Shown piece after piece: positions 26,594 to 40,079 of a stretch of DNA of 64,000 nt; positions within the stretch are counted from its first letter, which is position 1, and each line of letters starts with the position of its first letter. Made by a program: the position numbers and the translations under genes. The notes beneath the pieces were generated by a model, which saw only the letters and a program-made list of their open reading frames with translations, was not told the DNA's origin and did no database searches. The stretch lies in NCBI GenBank assembly GCA_003991915.1, contig RQTK01000296.1, positions 96,337 to 160,336 on the forward strand, written 5' to 3'. This DNA is from Elysia chlorotica (lineage: Eukaryota > Mollusca > Gastropoda > Plakobranchidae).

Positions 26594-27570
26594 CTACAGT
26601 TCATTGTTGTGCTGCTGCTGATTTGAACCAGAGTCAGCAGAAATTGTCTTAAGTTTACCTTGCTCCTCGAATACGTATTGTGTAATTTTCATCTTGTGCT
26701 TAACATTGAGAAGGAGCAAGTTTCTTTTCGCATCTCTTTGGCTTTGACAATAATGTCCTGCGTCTTTTACGTTGGCCACGCCTGTGACCGTGAAGGTGTC
26801 AGCAGCTAGGGGCAACCCAGCATGTCTTTCTTTGTTCTACCTTTCTCTTGTTACATATAGTATACATGAATTGTAAAGATTTGAAGGCCAGCGTAAGAAT
26901 GCCGAACTGACATTGTCTTTCTGCGAATTGGTTCTGATTCGTTGATCTATAAAGGAGGGCAATGATGACATCAAGTTTGCCAAGAATGTAATGTACAGCA
27001 CATGCAATGCCAAAACACAGCTCAAAGAAAATGGGTAGGAATAGGAGAATGAGCTTAAAATACCACCAGTTCAAGGATATAAGAGACTTGATGATGGTGA
27101 GGATGATGTTTATGATGATGAAGAAAAGGAAATTAGGAATATTGGAATAAGATGATCTTGAAAGCCATCGACGTGAAAATGGAGTAATGGAAGCACGGAT
27201 GGATCATTTTCAAAACAGTGCCCAGATAGTAGAGGGGGTGGGTGGATTTTGCGGGGGGTGGGGGGAAGAGGCAAGGAAGACAAGTAAAAGTGGAATAATA
27301 ATTTATTAGACTAGGTAGATGAGGAAAAAGAGGAGATAGGAAGACACGACATGGAAAGGAAAGTTGAATAAATACCAAGCATGATTTTAACAACCACAAA
27401 AAAAGATAAGGGAAAAAAAACCCAGCAATACTCTAGGAAAGAAACTGACGTAGCCTGCAATACCTTGCGAATAGCCCTTAAATCCTCACAATATTGCCTT
27501 TGCCCCTCGGCATAGGCACACAATTGGTTCACACCTTGAAATATCAAATTTTATTTCTGAGAGTTTTATG
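26594..27570 (-). other. Weak candidate for a nested minus-strand gene
   Basis: Three minus-strand frames in a row look less random than the background. One is a 72-bp segment near 27471-27542, bounded by AG and GT, reading GVNQLCAYAEGQRQYCEDLR and on. The second is a strongly hydrophobic frame (about 27210-26799) with two possible membrane segments, for example LILLFLPIFFELCFGIACAV. The third (26815-26594) contains KRNLLLLNVKHKMKI and ends in a stop. I do not recognise the protein, the splice sites are only partly convincing, and chance cannot be excluded. Confidence 0.2.
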
Positions 27571-29849
27571 GAAGGGGTTCACAGCTGAGGGAGATCTTAC
27601 TGTCATTTGTTTACACCGCCTTCAGACGCTTTAGAGCTTTGCGTTTCGGCGGTTCTCGCCTTTCGGCAACGTTTGGACACCTGTATGGGCAACCCCATGT
27701 CCTTGGGTCTTCCCCCCACCCCCAAATCCCTCTCATTTTTGATTTTCAAAATATTTTTTTTATAACGGAATGAATGTTCCGTTTTTTTTGTTTGTTGGAT
27801 TACATGTGTTATTTCAGCAGGTGCCTCGGGCAACGCCCCTGCCTTTCGATTCTTTCTACAATGCCTCTGTTTCTAGCCACACTTAACCCTTAACAGCAGT
27901 CGGTCACTGTCAGCCTTTAGTTTATACCTGTGTTTTAATTGTCGTACAAGCTATAAACTTTAAAAAGATAATCTAAAATTATCGAGGCACACATTGTTAT
28001 GCTAATATCATTTCAGGTAGACGAGAGATTCTCCATTCTTCCAATGGCAAGTCATTTCACTCAGATTACGTGGAAAAAACAAACAACAAAGCAAAACCAA
28101 GAAGCTTTTTATAACCCGCTTTGGTGAACATTAAGTTTATTTTTTAGCTTTAAAATGTCAATTCTTTCTGGGGAATACAAATTAATGCCGTACCGGGTAT
28201 TTGGGCTCACAAAATTTTCCTTCTTGGTCAGTTTTATGGCTTCACTTTTTTCACGACTCTTTTGAATTGTTTGTTTGTAGAAAAAATATAGAGAGGAACA
28301 AATAAAGCTACGACTGGTACTAGAATCCACACAAGTGAATGCCATAGCGATACAGTTACGAGGCGTTTTATTTGGCTAACAATTGACATCTTTTCAATTT
28401 AAACCCTTTAAAAAGCATGACAAACCTGAAGTGCTAACAATAAACAAGCACTGTACCGATTTTTTAACCTAAAATATTGCTGACATCGCCTTTACTCGCA
28501 AAGATTTTCCCACAGGATTCAATAACTACGAAGAATTATATACCTGGCACTCCCTCCATACCTCTACAAGTGGTCACCTCCATTTGTTCATTATTTACTG
28601 GATGGTGGCAATAACACTGATCGTCCCTGTTTTCTACACACATGCATGATTCCTGCAGTTATTCATAATTTATAGCTTTCAAACGTGCTTGGAGAGGCCC
28701 AACCTTTTTTTTTTATTGTTCGTGTTATTCTATGCCGCTGACAAAATCCAAGAATGCTTCGATGTTGACGATATTGAATAAAAAAAAATGAAGAGGAATG
28801 ACGAGCATATTAAAAACAACAACAAGAAATTGGCCTTATTACAGGTATAGATTTGAAACTACGTGCACATTAAGGAATGACAATTTCCCACACACTCACA
28901 CAACACATTATATTAATCATTTTGTAACAAAATCGATACAAGTGAGTTTTTGCGCTCTATGCTGAGTATCGGATACCAATAATTATAGTCACATTTTAAA
29001 ACCGAGCGTCCTTTTTGCCAAACCAGGACCCCTGCTTTAGGTCCAATTTAGATATCTCACAAGTTCAAATTTAGCTTTATAGCATATCCGACATACAAAA
29101 TATCGATTAAGAAACATTTGGGCGGCGCCTGTTCTGCTGCATGCCTCTTTGAAATTGATTGTGTATAAGATGTCTCTGTGTACAAGATTGATCGACTCAT
29201 TGGTCAACATTTTTATGGCATACTTTAGTGATCTAGGAATGCGATGTTGGTAAATAGGGTCCATGCCCATAAAACCGTCGGTCTTAAAGATGCATCCAAA
29301 ATTCCAAACTGTAATTGCAATTTTGTCTATTTCGTTTTGAATGTCTCTCTCAAGGACTACCTTCTCACTAAGACTTGATAGGTACTTTCATGGCGCGTCC
29401 TATAGCTTTTCTCACATACATTCACGTGTATGTATGTTTTGGGGGTGAAACAATTTATGCGTTTCATGGCCTCGCATGCTGTGCATTTTCTTTAACGTCC
29501 AACTGAATGAAAATAAAATGCAATACATGCACATTGAACTGGGTTTGGGTCGGAAAGGTTTGCACCTGGACCTAACTATTACTAGCTACCTGCTGGGTAG
29601 TGGTACTAGAAGTGATTTTTCTCAAGGGGGAGGGGGTCATTATTTTGGTCCCACAAGGGGCCTTATTATGTATGCTGTTTAGAGAAGGAAAAAAAAGTGG
29701 TTGCTATTTAAGGAAGCGCGCAAATACCTTGTACATTGGCGCTGAGCCTTTTGCGTTTCGGATTGGGAAACTTTCAGGTCAAGAGGTCGGGGCAATCAGT
29801 GAGTGATTGATGAGGGATGGTGTAAGTATCATCTACACACCCCACACAG

Positions 29850-30055
29850 TTTCTTTCTCTGTCTCTCTCTCTCTCTGTCTCTCTCTCTGTCTCTCTGTCT
29901 CTCTTTATCCCCTCTGTCTCTCTTTATCCCCTCTATATCTGCCTGTCTCTATCTCTCTCTCTATATTTCTATTCTCTCTCTTTCTTTCTTTCCGTCTGTC
30001 TGTCTGTGCCTCTTTCTGTCTGTCTGCCTCTCAGTCTGCCTCTGTCTCTCTGTTG
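29850..30055. repeat. CT/TCTG-rich tract
   Basis: Imperfect CT and TCTG repeats with a duplicated CTCTTTATCCCCTCT word. Confidence 0.9.
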
Positions 30056-31557
30056 TCTTCATCAGCGAAGTACATTATCTTTATTTATTTAGATAGGACC
30101 ACATGTTTTTTGTGTGTGACATAAACTGAATTTATAGGACTGCACATTTTCTTTCGTTTTGAATGTCTCTGCTCATCACATATAAAGATAGCATAGTTTT
30201 CGTTCTTCTTTTTCCCCTCTAGCTTTGTTTCTGTTCAGGCTACCCGTAAACGTTAAACTAATTCAACTCAACTGAAATCAACTCAACCTATAATACATGT
30301 CTTATATCTCCCCATATCAGTTTGTGTTTGTACTTTTTCTTTAGGTCTAACATGTGCACTCTTTAGCCCTTTGTTAAGTTTTTTTTTCCTGAGATAAAAC
30401 CATATCATCAAGGGTATTGGTTTTGGATTGGAAAGGTTTGGACAGGAATATATTATTAATGTCGGTGTTACCAGAGTCTCAATTTTACTATAATAATGTG
30501 AGATATCCATAGAGCTCACCTAGTGACCCGGCTGTTTTGATCAGTGACCTTATACATGTAAGATAGACGGGCTGATGCCCCTGCAGCGCGCTGTAATTTT
30601 CGTGATATCTGTGTGCGAGCTATAGCACGATCACCTGTCTGGTGGCTGGTTTCTAGTAGAACAATAAAACTGTCCCCACAGATTTATGCCATTTTGGGGC
30701 AAAACAATGCCAAACTATGCCCCCGAAAAAGCAAATTAATGTTAACCGCGAGCGCAGAGCTGAGCGTGAGGGTCTTATCTCCACTGGCAGGAGCTTCCTG
30801 TCTGTCTCATGGCCGACGCGTTGCTTAGCCTATCTAGTCTACAAATAGAACCTCACTGGTTCGGATTTGCGTTTTTGCGTCTTATCTTTTCAAAGATAAC
30901 ATTGAGTTATTTACACATACATTTAGGGCAAATGTGGCATACTATCAAAATTTTTGTCTAATGTTTTGGACTAACTGAGACTAAGAGTTACTGTCTATTT
31001 CAGGAGACGTAATCTCTTTAATAACTTTTTTTGTCTCTTTAAAGGTACTTACATATTGTAGGCCTATTGATGGTGTTACTGTTAGCCGTTGTAATTTAAT
31101 CTCTATTAAATAAACGAAACGTACTGGGAGGTACCCTTTATAAATAATCCATTCGTCATAATTATGACTGTCCCTAATGCTTTTTTCCTTTTGCTTCGAG
31201 AACTACTTTTAACTACACTAAGAGCTGACACCCTGCCTTTTTTACTGTTTTTAGACCTATAATCTAGTTGTGCATGATTAGTAGTCCCAATCGGAGTACA
31301 TTTGCCTACCGTATATGAAATCCTTTATTGGTAGAATACTAAATATTCATTGATAGGGACATTGGTAAAGTCAAGGACACAGAAGTTGGCACCGATCCAG
31401 GTTAGGCACGTTTTGTTTTACGTGGTGAAATTGTCTTGCCTTGCCTTGACCCAGGAGGGGTGTCGGTGTCAGGAATGTTTGCCCAAGAGGTGAGGCTGCT
31501 TCTGCCTTGACAGTACATGCTTAACGTTGCGTCGCTAGCTTTTGGAAAAACGTCTCA

Positions 31558-31585
31558 CCTCTCCTCTCTCTCTATCTCTCTCTCC

Positions 31586-31624
<39 letters not shown>

Positions 31625-31677
31625 CCCCTCTGCCCCTCTCCCCCCGCTCTGTATGTCAGTCTGTCTGTCTGTCTGTC

Positions 31678-31708
<31 letters not shown>

Positions 31709-31710
31709 AG
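31558..31710. repeat. CT/TCTG-rich tract
   Basis: The CT repeat abuts a SINE fragment directly. Confidence 0.9.
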
Positions 31711-31865
31711 GATGTTCGTAGTTCGAGCCCCACTCTGGCGACTTCTTCTCCTACTGGTTTGGTGGGTGTCAATGTAATGTGGCTGACACATATTCATGGT
31801 ATCCCTGCACTGTCTCTGCGTGGCAGCACGTAAAACTGGCCAGACGTTAGTCCACCCAGGTCAGG
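31711..31865 (+). repeat. SINE truncated at 5' side by CT tract
   Basis: It begins within the head at GTAGTTCGAGCCCCACTCTG, and the body includes ATTCATGGTATCCCTGCACT and GGCAGCACGTAAAACTGGCC. The 5' head half is replaced by the CT microsatellite. Confidence 0.75.
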
Positions 31866-31918
31866 TGTTATTTCGGATATTAATATCACGACTGCATGGA
31901 CGCTGAACAACTCTTACT

Positions 31919-31970
31919 CTTACTTCTCTCTCTATCTCCCTCTCCCTCTCTCTCTCTCGCTCTCTCTCTT

Positions 31971-32007
<37 letters not shown>

Positions 32008-32081
32008 ATCTTTTTTTTCGCCTCTCTCTGCTCTCTTTACGATTCCCCCATCCTTCTGCTCTCCCCCTCTATCTCTCTCTG

Positions 32082-32120
<39 letters not shown>
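31919..32120. repeat. CT-rich tract
   Basis: Imperfect CT repeat. Confidence 0.9.
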
Positions 32121-32399
32121 CTCCTTCTCTCCTTTTCTAAATGAATGTACAGTGATGAGTGCTGCGTGAGCAAATTTCTTTATCTGTACCATTATTGCGC
32201 ATGTTTACATACCTGTCTGCTTTAATGAAGTTAAGCGACGTTTTAAGGACTAAAACGGCTCTCACCTTTCACTCCAGTTTTAAGTATGAATAATATTCAG
32301 TCCACTTTGTTACTTAGCAGGTGAATGAATTCACACGACTGCCACCACCACTCTCATTATAATTATCATCATGACGATCTTCATGAACATTCTTAATAT

Positions 32400-32431
32400 A
32401 TTCATCCTCATCATCATGATCATCATCATCC

Positions 32432-32524
<93 letters not shown>
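32400..32524. repeat. (CAT)n array
   Basis: Long CAT/ATC trinucleotide array. Polymethionine or polyisoleucine frames here are artefacts. Confidence 0.95.
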
Positions 32525-33608
32525 CCATCTTCATTTTTGTTGCCGTCGTCATATTTCTATCAGCACCACTGTTCTGTTGCCTGTGTGTATCTGAATTATC
32601 AACCCAATTGTACTGACAGACAAGAAAAGAGCCCCAAATCATTTTTAGGTGGCTAATTAAACAAAGTTACCAAGGGCAGTATTAAATTATCCACCTGTGT
32701 GATTACCAGTATGGACTAGATAAATTCATCTACAATATTTTCTACAAGACTGCTTCAAACAATCAACGGAATTTCTAACATTTTCTCGTTCTATTCCTCT
32801 GTTTTGTATACTTTTTTAAAATCTTGACACCGTCTCATAAAGTTTAGTAAAACGCTCACACAGCAGCCTGAACTTATTACAAGCTTGGGTTCCAATGAAA
32901 CATTTCTGTTAAATAATTACGATCAAGCAAAATTGATGTTTCTTAGTTGATTGTTTGCCATTTTTCGCACTGGGGTTCACGCGGTAATTTAATCCATGCA
33001 TATTCTTAATGGAACACAACAATGCCTCTAGTGTAACAAAATCACTATACGTATATAATTTATGTGTGATAGCAAAACGTTTTCCCAAAGCTTGAAAGCT
33101 TTTTGATGTTACTTTAAGCTTCTCAAGAATCGGAACTTAATCGAACACGAGTTTTTTTCCCATTGGAATCTTACGCGATCATTAAACATGAATTGTTTTC
33201 AGCGCTCTTTCAATACAATTATTTGCCACACGCAAACTTCCTTTTGTTGATCTAGCCAACAGTCGTCCGAGGAACCGTGCCTGCAGGATTGTGTGCCCTT
33301 GCCTGTTTACAATATTGTGTGTATTTTCATAACACAGCCAATTTTTTTTATCCATAGCGTAGGTTTACCATGAACTCATAGGCACTTGGGCAGACCAGAG
33401 AGTGTGAAACGGGGTGTTTTACGTCGAGGAATTTGCTTACATTACTTAAGATAATTCAGGCAGTTGCTTCCTACTTTAAACCTCAGTAAAAACTTAACAT
33501 TGTTGATTTGTTACCTTAATCTCAATAAAGAAATGGGTGAGAATGCGTCACGCTAGCTCCCTGTATCTAAAGTAGGGTGAGCTCCTTGAAACATCTCATT
33601 AAAACTAT

Positions 33609-33830
33609 CGGGGCGAGCGGTGGAACATCGGCTTTTGACGCAAAAGGTCCGTAGTTCGAGCCCTGGCGATTTCGCCCCCTACTGGTTGGGTCGGTGTCAG
33701 TTTAATATGACCGGCTAAGATAGAATTATGGTATCCCCGCCCTCATGTTTGGCAGCACATAAAATTGTCAGACTTCGGTCTTGGATCTGTCCACTATATA
33801 GCATAAATAGGGCTCAACTAAGCTCAGTAA
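33609..33830 (+). repeat. Near-complete SINE, head type 1
   Basis: The head contains GGAACATCGGCTTTTGACGC and GTTCGAGCCCTGGCGATTTC, with the full shared body. The tail is shortened. Confidence 0.8.
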
Positions 33831-34485
33831 ATCTATCGTCTCTTGATTTTCATAAAAAACCTAGGCTACCAAAAACACAATAACATGCAAAGTCACCAAA
33901 TTGACTGAACTGAACGCACTTTTTTGCATTACAAGTGTAATATCAAAGAGGGGGAAATTGTGCGAGGTTTCGCGAGCAGAACCCTTCGTATAACCTTATT
34001 ATGGATTACTTCAATTAAGGCGATTCCCTCTTTCTTTAATTGTTATCATTATTTTTTGAAGCCTTGCCGTGAAAGCACGGGCACTTTGTAGACAAACACA
34101 CTGAAAATTCTCCTCGATCAGCACCAAGAACGATCAATGAATGACAAGGGTCGAACACACCGCGCGCGACATTCCCCAGTCTGTGGAAACTAAGACCAGA
34201 GACTATAGACTTAGTGAGACGTTTCACAAAAAAGATCTTACAGTGCTTTTGGTATAGGAGGAGCTAGCATGACGCGTACTCACTCTATGTCTTTTTTAAA
34301 ATTAAGGCGGTTGAACAATATTCATTGAGTTTTTACTAAGGTTTGAAACAGTAAGCAATCGCCTTCCTTATCTTGAGTCAAATTGTAGGCAAAATCCTCG
34401 TCGTGTAACCTCTCAATTTTTCACACTCTCTGATAAGACCAAAGCACACATGTGGGTGAATGTGTGTTGATGGAGGAGGGAAGTA

Positions 34486-34516
34486 GGGAAGAAGAAGAAG
34501 AAGATGAAGAAGAAGA

Positions 34517-34576
<60 letters not shown>
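34486..34576. repeat. AAG, GATA and GA compound microsatellite
   Basis: Three successive repeat units. Confidence 0.9.
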
Positions 34577-34582
<6 letters not shown>

Positions 34583-34949
34583 CAAGTAATGCTCATTCAA
34601 CAGAGTAAAGACGATAAAATGGAATGAAAGTAAAAAAGAGCGATAATGAAGATAAAACTTGGGCTAGAGTAGTTTAACTGTGGACAAAAACTCAGAAAAT
34701 AATAAATTATTATAATCAAAATTCAGAATTATGAAGCCCCTATAAACTGATAATAAAGCAACCTAATCATATTAATTAATTAAATAATTTCTGAACCAGT
34801 TGAAGGAAGGAAAAAAAAGGTTTATTTTTAAACATGAATGGTTAGCAAAACCATGTTGTAAACTAAAGGAACCAGCGTTTATGGCAAAGCAAGGCATTGA
34901 CCCGGAGAAGAATGCGCCGCAAATATATTGGCTTCAATCGCTCCCTCAT

Positions 34950-35030
34950 CTCTCTCTCTCTATCTCTCTCTCCTTCCCCTTACCTCCTCCCCCCCCTCTC
35001 TCTCTCTTCTCTCTATCTCCATCCATCTCT
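34950..35030. repeat. CT-rich tract
   Basis: Imperfect CT repeat. Confidence 0.85.
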
Positions 35031-35404
35031 GAACTACAGCTTTTTTCATTAACCCATAAAATTATGTTCAGCAGGTGTTCTGAGTTCATAAGCATGTAGT
35101 GTGGAGCAAAGTGGAATTTCTATCTCTCAATTAGTCCTTTTAAAAGCTCCTGTACACTTACAGGCGATGGTGTATGAACGGTAATCAATGGAGAAAAGCC
35201 TTTTCCCTCTCGATCTTTTTCGCACTTAAGTGTAAAATAATGCATCGATCAATGTTCACACCGTTCACACGACTCCATGCTTGATTGCATTGTACCATAA
35301 TGCATGTCTATTTATACTCCGTGAATTACTGTTTCTGTCTATGGTGGTATAAGCTATGTTTCATTCTATAGACCGTAATGACATGTACATGTATAAACGA
35401 TGAT

Positions 35405-35475
35405 TGTTTGAATGGCAAGGTGGTTCAGTAATGACGCACCTACAAGTAGAGGGTTCAAATCTTAGAGGTTTTCCA
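35405..35475 (+). repeat. tRNA-like SINE head fragment
   Basis: AAGGTGGTTCAGTAATGACG (box-A-like) precedes GAGGGTTCAAATCTTAGAGG (box-B-like). No shared body follows. Confidence 0.4.
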
Positions 35476-35728
35476 CCTTAGAAACATACTTCCAAACAAC
35501 TCCCTAGCACTACCTTAAAATTCAAACTCTAAATCGTTTCTAGTACTCGTGGCTAAAAGAGCTATTGACTTGCATCAACTTCTGCAGCTGTTCAATTTTA
35601 CAATAATGTGGATCCTCATACATAAAAATTTACTAACCTATTGATAGTTGATAAATCACCAAGCGTCGCGCTCACACTGATAAACTAAAGTCGAGTGGGA
35701 AAGTAGGTAGTCAGGTGTAAGAGCTAAT

Positions 35729-35731
35729 AAA

Positions 35732-35801
<70 letters not shown>

Positions 35802-35811
35802 TGTATTATTA

Positions 35812-35886
<75 letters not shown>
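35729..35886. repeat. (AAT)n array
   Basis: Two AAT arrays with a short interruption near 35801-35821. Confidence 0.95.
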
Positions 35887-35887
<1 letters not shown>

Positions 35888-36439
35888 ATCGGTCCAACGC
35901 CTTGCCATGTATTTTTTTAGCCTGCCACGCTTATTGTGTGACTTCTCCCACCTCTCAACGCCATAAAAATACGCGAGTAGAATAGATATGTTTTGTCAAC
36001 ATTACCCAACAAACCGATACTTATTAGTTTATTAGTTTTGATGGTGAGCTCCGTTGCAGGAAATACATTGATAAAAAAATAACCACAACCGCGGATATTA
36101 TTACTCTTTGTAGTATCAATAGTATCGATGACTTGCTTTCAAAGACTCCATTGTTATATGAGATAAGCCTCGTATATGTTACCAAGCAGGATTACCCTAC
36201 TTTATTGTCCATCTCACCCGAATAGTAAATTGTTGGTAGGTTTGAATTTGCCACGGTGTTATTTTTTTCGTTTCAGATGAGATTTGTCACAGGCAACGGT
36301 TATTTTGTATAGTATACATTTATTGATTTTCAAAACGAATGAAAGGAAACAAAATAAAAAGCGCATTCACAATTAAAACGGAAATAAATGAGCTAGCACT
36401 GATTGGAATGTCAAGTTTACCCCTCTTACCGCGTGTAGT

Positions 36440-36702
36440 AGTTGTAGTTGAGTTGGTTTAACGTCCAAGATCAGCCTTATATTTGCTGTATTGTGGACGG
36501 GCCCCAAGACTGACGTCTGACAATTTTATATGCGGACATACACGAGACAGGGCGGAGATACCTTGACTCCTGTCTTAGCCGGTCAAATTAAACTGACATC
36601 GTACCGATACAGTCAGTAGGGAGCGAAAACGCCAAGGCTCGAAACACGGACCTTTTGCATCGGAAGCCAATGTTCTACCTCAGGGCCACCGCGCCCTCCA
36701 CT
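36440..36702 (-). repeat. Full-length SINE, head type 1
   Basis: The complete element in reverse: CAACTCAAC-type tail at the left and GAGGTAGAACATTGGCTTCC-like head at the right. Confidence 0.85.
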
Positions 36703-36775
36703 CACCGCGTGGCTATCAGAATAGTCTTCAACATGAATTGGATCTGTTGGTCTTTCTTTTGCTCATCAATCACTC

Positions 36776-36872
36776 CATGTGGATAGCTCAATAGGTACTA
36801 CTAAATGTGCTCTCGACTGAAGAGTAATAGGCTCGAGGATCGAATCTTAGCTAGGGCCGTGTCTCCTTAGAA
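36776..36872 (+). repeat. tRNA-like SINE head fragment
   Basis: GGATAGCTCAATAGGTA (box-A-like) and CGAGGATCGAATCTTAGC (box-B-like) lie at tRNA-like spacing with no recognised body. Confidence 0.45.
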
Positions 36873-36942
36873 TTCTTCGGCAAATGTAATGGAACAAAAA
36901 AAAAGCTATTCAGCTATTCAGGGATAGCATCATCCATGAATT

Positions 36943-37047
36943 GGGTCGTACGTACAACTCTATCGTAAGTTTTTGACTCGTCTTAAGATATGTGTATAAG
37001 AGGGCTTACGTCGAGTTGTAAGCCACCGCGATGTTGTACTTACAACC
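36943..37047. mobile_element. Palindromic MITE-like element, copy A
   Basis: About 105 bp whose two ends are inverted copies: TACGTACAACTCTATCGTAA at the left and TAAGCCACCGCGATGTTGTA at the right, with TCTTAAGATATGTGTATAAG in the middle. It is non-coding. Two relatives lie at 49642 and 50240. Confidence 0.65.
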
Positions 37048-37419
37048 AATTGTATTGTAGCCCATTGGTCTTAATGTATTCTGAGCGTGAGCAGCTATCG
37101 TAAATCTCGCTAACCCACCTACACACGTTGTCCTTGTACTTAGCGTAACAATTCTGTTATGTTGATTTGATGAAGAGGGAAAGCATTATTGTAGTAAAAT
37201 ATTGTAATAAAAATTGACTGTTGACTGAGTTGCCATTTCTTGGCCGTGCGACAGACATTGGCCGATGTGTTGGGCCTAGGATCTTTTGGTTGTCGGTAGT
37301 CAATCCATCACGATGACAGGTCTAGATGTATAGACTCTACTGCAAACTCCCGCTGTTAAGTTTAGCAACTATTGATCATTTTCATCGACTTCTATACCAA
37401 GGGGTAGGGGGGGGGTCTA

Positions 37420-37692
37420 GAAGGCTCAAGTGGTAAAGCGGCAAAGCGTTGGTCTCCAGATCGGAAAGTGCGTGCTGCGCAGTTCGATTCCCCACGATCG
37501 GTTAACAATTTAATTCTTGTGATTTCGTCCCCTACTGGTTGGGTCGGTGTCAGTTTAATGTACCCAGCTGAGACAGATTCGTGGTATCCCCGGCTCGCAC
37601 TCTCGTGTATTGTCAGAACAGCAGTCTTTGGGTCCGTCTATAATATAGCCTATATAGTGCTGAAATTGGACGTTCAACAACAAAACAAACTT
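37420..37692 (+). repeat. Full-length SINE, head type 2
   Basis: The head is AAAGCGTTGGTCTCCAGATC with GCAGTTCGATTCCCC, unlike the type 1 head, but it is joined to the same body (TGGTTGGGTCGGTGTCAGTT and on). Confidence 0.8.
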
Positions 37693-37924
37693 CTGTACTG
37701 TCAGCCCAATTTGTTTGGGCATAATTTTATATAGCCCTTCTATTTTTTTCGTCTAGCTGCCGTCCCTAGAAAGGGGGTTGAAAGAAGAAGGAGAGATTTA
37801 GGCCATCAGTCCTGTTGGTATAGAAATCAGTAGTTAGATTTATTTTACTTATTTATTGAACTGATGTCGATCTTCCAACTAAGCGATTGTTGCACAATAG
37901 TGTCACTGAAATAAAACTCGTTGT

Positions 37925-38140
37925 GGACAATTTGCCTTCCGACGCTATGGCGACTTTGTCTCTTCCAACTGGTTGGGTCGATGTCAGTACAATGTGACAA
38001 AATGAGACGTAGTCATGGTATGCCCGCACTATCTCTGTGTGGCAGGACGTAAACGTGTCAGACTTTACACGTTGGGACCGGTCCACAATAATAATATAGC
38101 CTGTATAGTGCTGACCTTGGACGCACGACAACTACCAAAC
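37925..38140 (+). repeat. SINE, 5' shortened
   Basis: The body starts near TTCCAACTGGTTGGGTCGAT and runs to a diverged tail with an AATAATAATATAGCCTGTAT expansion. Confidence 0.75.
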
Positions 38141-38533
38141 AACTTTTATATCGTCAACTTTAGTACGGTGATCGAGCAAATACTGTACATACAGATGGGA
38201 CATCCTATCATATATATCATAATATTATCTGCCCGATTTCTTTTATTTCCGAAGGTGCGTGACAGAATACTGTCCGTCATTATATTACCCTTTTCCCCCA
38301 AGCGGCCTTTTGTCGTGGACTGTCCCTCTTTTCTTTCAGCCTCTCTAACTACGAGCAAAGCACTCATCTGTACACATTGCTCTATTATTGTCCCATTCTC
38401 GGAAATTACCTAGTTCATATTCTGATGTTATGATTACTATAATAATTGTGGGAAGAAAAGATCGATACACGATATCGGCCAGGCTTGGGCGTGAGTTAAG
38501 CTTCTTTTTTCAAGGCTTAAGTGATGTACGAGT

Positions 38534-38556
38534 CCCCCCCCCCCCCCCCCCCCCCC
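38534..38556. repeat. C23 homopolymer
   Basis: A run of 23 C is followed by a second C run near 38587-38597. The complementary strand could form a G-quadruplex; length accuracy is doubtful in any assembly. Confidence 0.9.
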
Positions 38557-39138
38557 ACCTTTTTTTTCTCCTCCCACTTGACGGTCCCCCCCCCCCACAC
38601 ACTTTTTTCCTCCGCAAATTTTTACTCTATAAGAAGGACATATCGATCATTTTGGCTCAGCTCCCAATTTCTTTGTCCCATTGTGTGATAGATAGACCAT
38701 CAGTTGGGGGATGTTGAACCTTGCTGCGATGAGGCCTACTGAAACTTTAAAAAAAGAAATGAAAAAAGGCGCCTAGCGGCCACACCTACAGTTAGTTTAA
38801 CGTTTCTGACCCCAGACTCGATGAAACGCCATCTGAAATTAATCAGTTTTGAGGTAACCCTTTCAATCTCTGAACGCCCGTGAACGTCCAAAATAGAAAG
38901 GGCTCTATTTATATACATATAAAGTGAATGTGGGGCAGCTTGTTAGAAAGTCGAAATTTATGTAGGGTAAGTATTCAAATAATACTTTATTTGGGTTGGC
39001 CACACTGAGTGTTTGCGAATTGGGGCTGGATTGTAATCATAACGAACGAGGAGGGAAGACTTGAAGTAGGCTAAGTAAACTGGACAACACGGGGTGGGCT
39101 GCGCCGCCTCTCAAGATATTACCTGATCCTGCCTGATT

Positions 39139-39268
39139 GCTCTCTCCCCCTCCCCTCTCTCTCTCTCTCTCTTTCTNCCTATCTATCTATCTTTTTACCT
39201 ACCTGTCTTGTTCTCTAAACCTCTATCTCTCTCCCTCTCCCCTCTCCCCTCTCTCTTTCCCTCTCTCT

Positions 39269-39316
<48 letters not shown>
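39139..39316. repeat. CT-rich tract containing an N
   Basis: Imperfect CT repeat with one ambiguous base near 39177, which shows unresolved assembly. Confidence 0.9.
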
Positions 39317-39319
<3 letters not shown>

Positions 39320-39817
39320 GCCCTTATATACCTCGCTCTCTTCCCCTCACATACAAACTCATTCCACTCAGGGCCTTTCATAAAAGGTGCATCAGATCAT
39401 AAATTAACCTTTGTTGAAAGTGTGCATACTTTATTTTTCGTTTGGTATACGTCCAATTCACGACATGCGTTAATTTGTCTGCAAGTTTTGGCAATGCAAA
39501 ACTAATCCCCCCCCCCCCTTTCCCTTTACCCCATTTTGCCTTGATATCAATGTCCCTCTGTTAAATTTTAACCTGAACGTCTTATACGAATTCCTTAATT
39601 GTGGAAAATTTAGCAAAGGCGTTGACAATTCGAAGCTTTTTCACCGAAACCCTATTAAAACATAATTTGAATGATAAAAAAGACGGATATTAATCTGGAT
39701 TTTTACAAGAAGCAAAGTTAAACGTCACTTCGAATTTAGACATTATATTGCGAGAAACTTGTTCACACTAAATATTGATGGAATCTTTGAAACCGTGGGA
39801 TAAAAAAAAATTGATTT

Positions 39818-39965
39818 GGCTGATTTTTCGCCCTGTACTGGTTGGATCGGTGTCACTGTGGCAGTAAAATCCGACCGACTAAGACAAGAGCCATGGTATC
39901 CCTGCACTGTCTCTGTGTGGCAGCACGCACAATTGATGCTGGCATTACACGCTAGGCAACAAACT
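39818..39965 (+). repeat. SINE body fragment
   Basis: It starts with CGCCCTGTACTGGTTGGATC and continues to GTGTGGCAGCACGCACAATT. Head and tail are absent. Confidence 0.7.
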
Positions 39966-40079
39966 GAAACTCTACCGATACTTTATTAAAACCTAACATT
40001 TGAATGAAAAAAAAAGAAGATGGCTACTTTTGATAATTACTCGTACTTTGTTCAAGAAGTACGGGTTTAAAATCAAGCG

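Noticed and set aside
37440-37500. Second tRNA-like sequence
   Set aside because: It is the same SINE head type joined to the shared body; no independent tRNA fold.
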